Assembly (NCBI GenBank): GCA_002254975.1
Contig: NJEB01000043.1
Location: 1-5,860 of the forward strand
Length of the DNA: 5,860 bases
Direction of reading: 5' to 3'
DNA from: Candidatus Hecatellales archaeon ex4484_218
GTDB lineage: Archaea; Thermoproteota; Bathyarchaeia; Hecatellales; Hecatellaceae
A program made the position numbers and the translations under genes. How positions within the stretch are numbered: position 1 is the first letter of the stretch; every line of letters starts with the position of its first letter. The notes below the pieces were generated by a model. That model had not been told where the DNA came from and did not search any database. It was given only the letters and a program-made list of their open reading frames with translations. Positions 4,560-5,860 of this stretch are shown in pieces.

Positions 4560-5860
4560 ATGGTTACTCTTCAACATCTCCTTAACAAACCTTTAAAACT
4601 TTCACCTAATGCCTTAAGAGTTTTGGAGAAAAGATACTTAAAAAGAGATGAAAATGGAAGGGTTGTTGAAACTCCCCAAGAGATGTTTTTAAGGGTGGCT
4701 TCAAACGTAGCTTCAGCTGATAAGTTTTATGGTAAAAGTGATGGGGAGGTTGAAAAAACAGCTGAAGAATTTTATAATTTGATGACAGATTTAGATTTTC
4801 TTCCCAATTCACCTACACTTATGAATGCTGGCAGGGAGCTTCAACAACTTTCAGCATGTTTTGTTTTACCTGTTGAAGATTCAATTGAAAGTATTTTTGA
4901 AACAGTAAAACATACGGCTTTGATCCATAAGTCTGGTGGTGGAACTGGTTTTTCATTTTCAAGACTTAGACCTAAAGGTGATGTGGTAAAAACTACTAAG
5001 GGAATTTCTAGTGGACCTGTTTCATTTATGATGGTTTATGATGCTGCAACTGAAGCTATTAAACAAGGTGGAACTAGACGTGGAGCAAACATGGGAATTC
5101 TTAATGTTCGTCACCCAGATATTCTAGAATTTATAACTTGTAAAAAGGATGGAAACAGACTTAACAATTTTAATATTTCTGTTGCTGTTGATGATGCATT
5201 CATGGAAGCTGTAGAAAAAGAGTTAGATTATGAGTTGATAAACCCAAGAACAGGTAAACCTGTTAAAAAACTAAATGCAAGAAAAGTTTTTGATTTGATT
5301 ACTGAAATGGCTCATTTAAATGGAGACCCAGGATTAATTTTTCTAGATAGGATTAATAGGGATAATCCTACACCTCATCTTGGAGATATTGAAAGTACTA
5401 ATCCTTGTGGTGAACAACCACTTCTTCCCTATGAATCATGTAATTTAGGCTCCATTAACCTTTCAAACATGGTAGAGAATGGGAAAGTTAACTGGGAAAA
5501 ACTTCGTAAAACTGTTAGATTGGCTGTTCATTTTTTAGATAATGTTATTGATGTTAACAGGTATCCTCTCCCCCAAATTGAACATATGACTAAGGGAAAT
5601 AGAAAGATTGGTTTGGGTGTTATGGGTTGGGCTGATATGTTAATTAAACTTGGAATACCCTACGATTCTGAGGAAGCCTTAGAGGCTGCTGAAGCTGTTA
5701 TGCATTTTATTCAGGAAGAATCAAAAATTGCATCTGAAATTTTAGCTGAGGAGAGAGGTGTTTTTCCCAATTATAAGGGGAGTATTTATGATGGGGTTAG
5801 AAAACTTAGAAATGCAACAACCACAACCATAGCTCCAACAGGAACCATCAGTATTATAGC
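4560..5860 (+). CDS. nrdJ: Adenosylcobalamin-dependent (class II) ribonucleotide reductase, N-terminal part, cut by window edge
   Basis: The visible 433 codons are the N-terminal half or so of NrdJ, which reduces ribonucleotides to deoxyribonucleotides using coenzyme B12 to make the thiyl radical. It works without oxygen and without a separate radical subunit. Motifs in order: [11 protein letters not shown] (81-91), [12 protein letters not shown] with Cys100 (one of the redox pair), [15 protein letters not shown] (124-138), [13 protein letters not shown] (169-181), [20 protein letters not shown] (279-298) with Asn281, Cys283 (thiyl-radical site), Glu285 and Cys294 (second redox Cys), and APTGTIS (425-431), the phosphate-binding loop. 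The Cys283-Cys294 spacing of 11 equals that of Thermotoga NrdJ. The reductase fold begins by about residue 10, so there is no N-terminal ATP-cone. The C-terminal cysteine tail lies outside the window. The start is the first ATG of the frame, about 70 bases after a good TATA box. This is probably the cell's working reductase. Confidence 0.96.
   Translation, partial: MVTLQHLLNKPLKLSPNALRVLEKRYLKRDENGRVVETPQEMFLRVASNVASADKFYGKSDGEVEKTAEEFYNLMTDLDFLPNSPTLMNAGRELQQLSACFVLPVEDSIESIFETVKHTALIHKSGGGTGFSFSRLRPKGDVVKTTKGISSGPVSFMMVYDAATEAIKQGGTRRGANMGILNVRHPDILEFITCKKDGNRLNNFNISVAVDDAFMEAVEKELDYELINPRTGKPVKKLNARKVFDLITEMAHLNGDPGLIFLDRINRDNPTPHLGDIESTNPCGEQPLLPYESCNLGSINLSNMVENGKVNWEKLRKTVRLAVHFLDNVIDVNRYPLPQIEHMTKGNRKIGLGVMGWADMLIKLGIPYDSEEALEAAEAVMHFIQEESKIASEILAEERGVFPNYKGSIYDGVRKLRNATTTTIAPTGTISII

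Noticed and set aside
4606..4812. 68-codon open frame on the minus strand
   Set aside because: It is antisense to the well-supported nrdJ start region, with no ribosome binding site or domain.

Overview
The window reads as AT-rich archaeal DNA, by eye about one third G+C. The evidence is archaeal-type TATA elements (TTTAAATATAAA ahead of nrdJ), GGTG-type ribosome binding sites, and archaeal protein families: stand-alone Lrp-type RAM domains, a DUF169 remnant and an FmdE-like start. A member of the TACK group, perhaps a Bathyarchaeia-like lineage, is my best guess, but no marker here fixes the taxonomy.

Left block (1-770). Three genes run leftward: the first codons of an FmdE-family protein cut by the window edge, and two tandem RAM-domain proteins without DNA-binding domains. 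A 128-base divergent intergenic region separates them from the next gene.

Centre (771-3053). One large rightward gene encodes a 760-residue protein built as winged HTH, then ATP-cone, then an anaerobic ribonucleotide reductase (NrdD)-like body. It keeps the four-cysteine zinc site. By alignment from memory it lacks both the active-site cysteine and the C-terminal RxxGY glycyl-radical motif. It therefore looks like a reductase-derived, nucleotide-sensing transcription factor and not an enzyme.

Right block (3054-5860). After a hairpin come two leftward loci: a decayed 3' half of a DUF169 gene (5' truncation, in-frame stop, frameshift at a G6 run) and an intact alpha/beta hydrolase. The rightward nrdJ gene follows, encoding adenosylcobalamin-dependent class II ribonucleotide reductase. 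It has all catalytic residues expected in the visible part and no N-terminal ATP-cone, and the window ends inside it.

Most interesting reading: the HTH/ATP-cone/pseudo-NrdD protein could be an archaeal counterpart of bacterial NrdR. It would sense ATP/dATP through its cone and control the nearby nrdJ, whose product shows no N-terminal cone. This rests on domain architecture, missing catalytic residues and proximity; regulation itself is inference.
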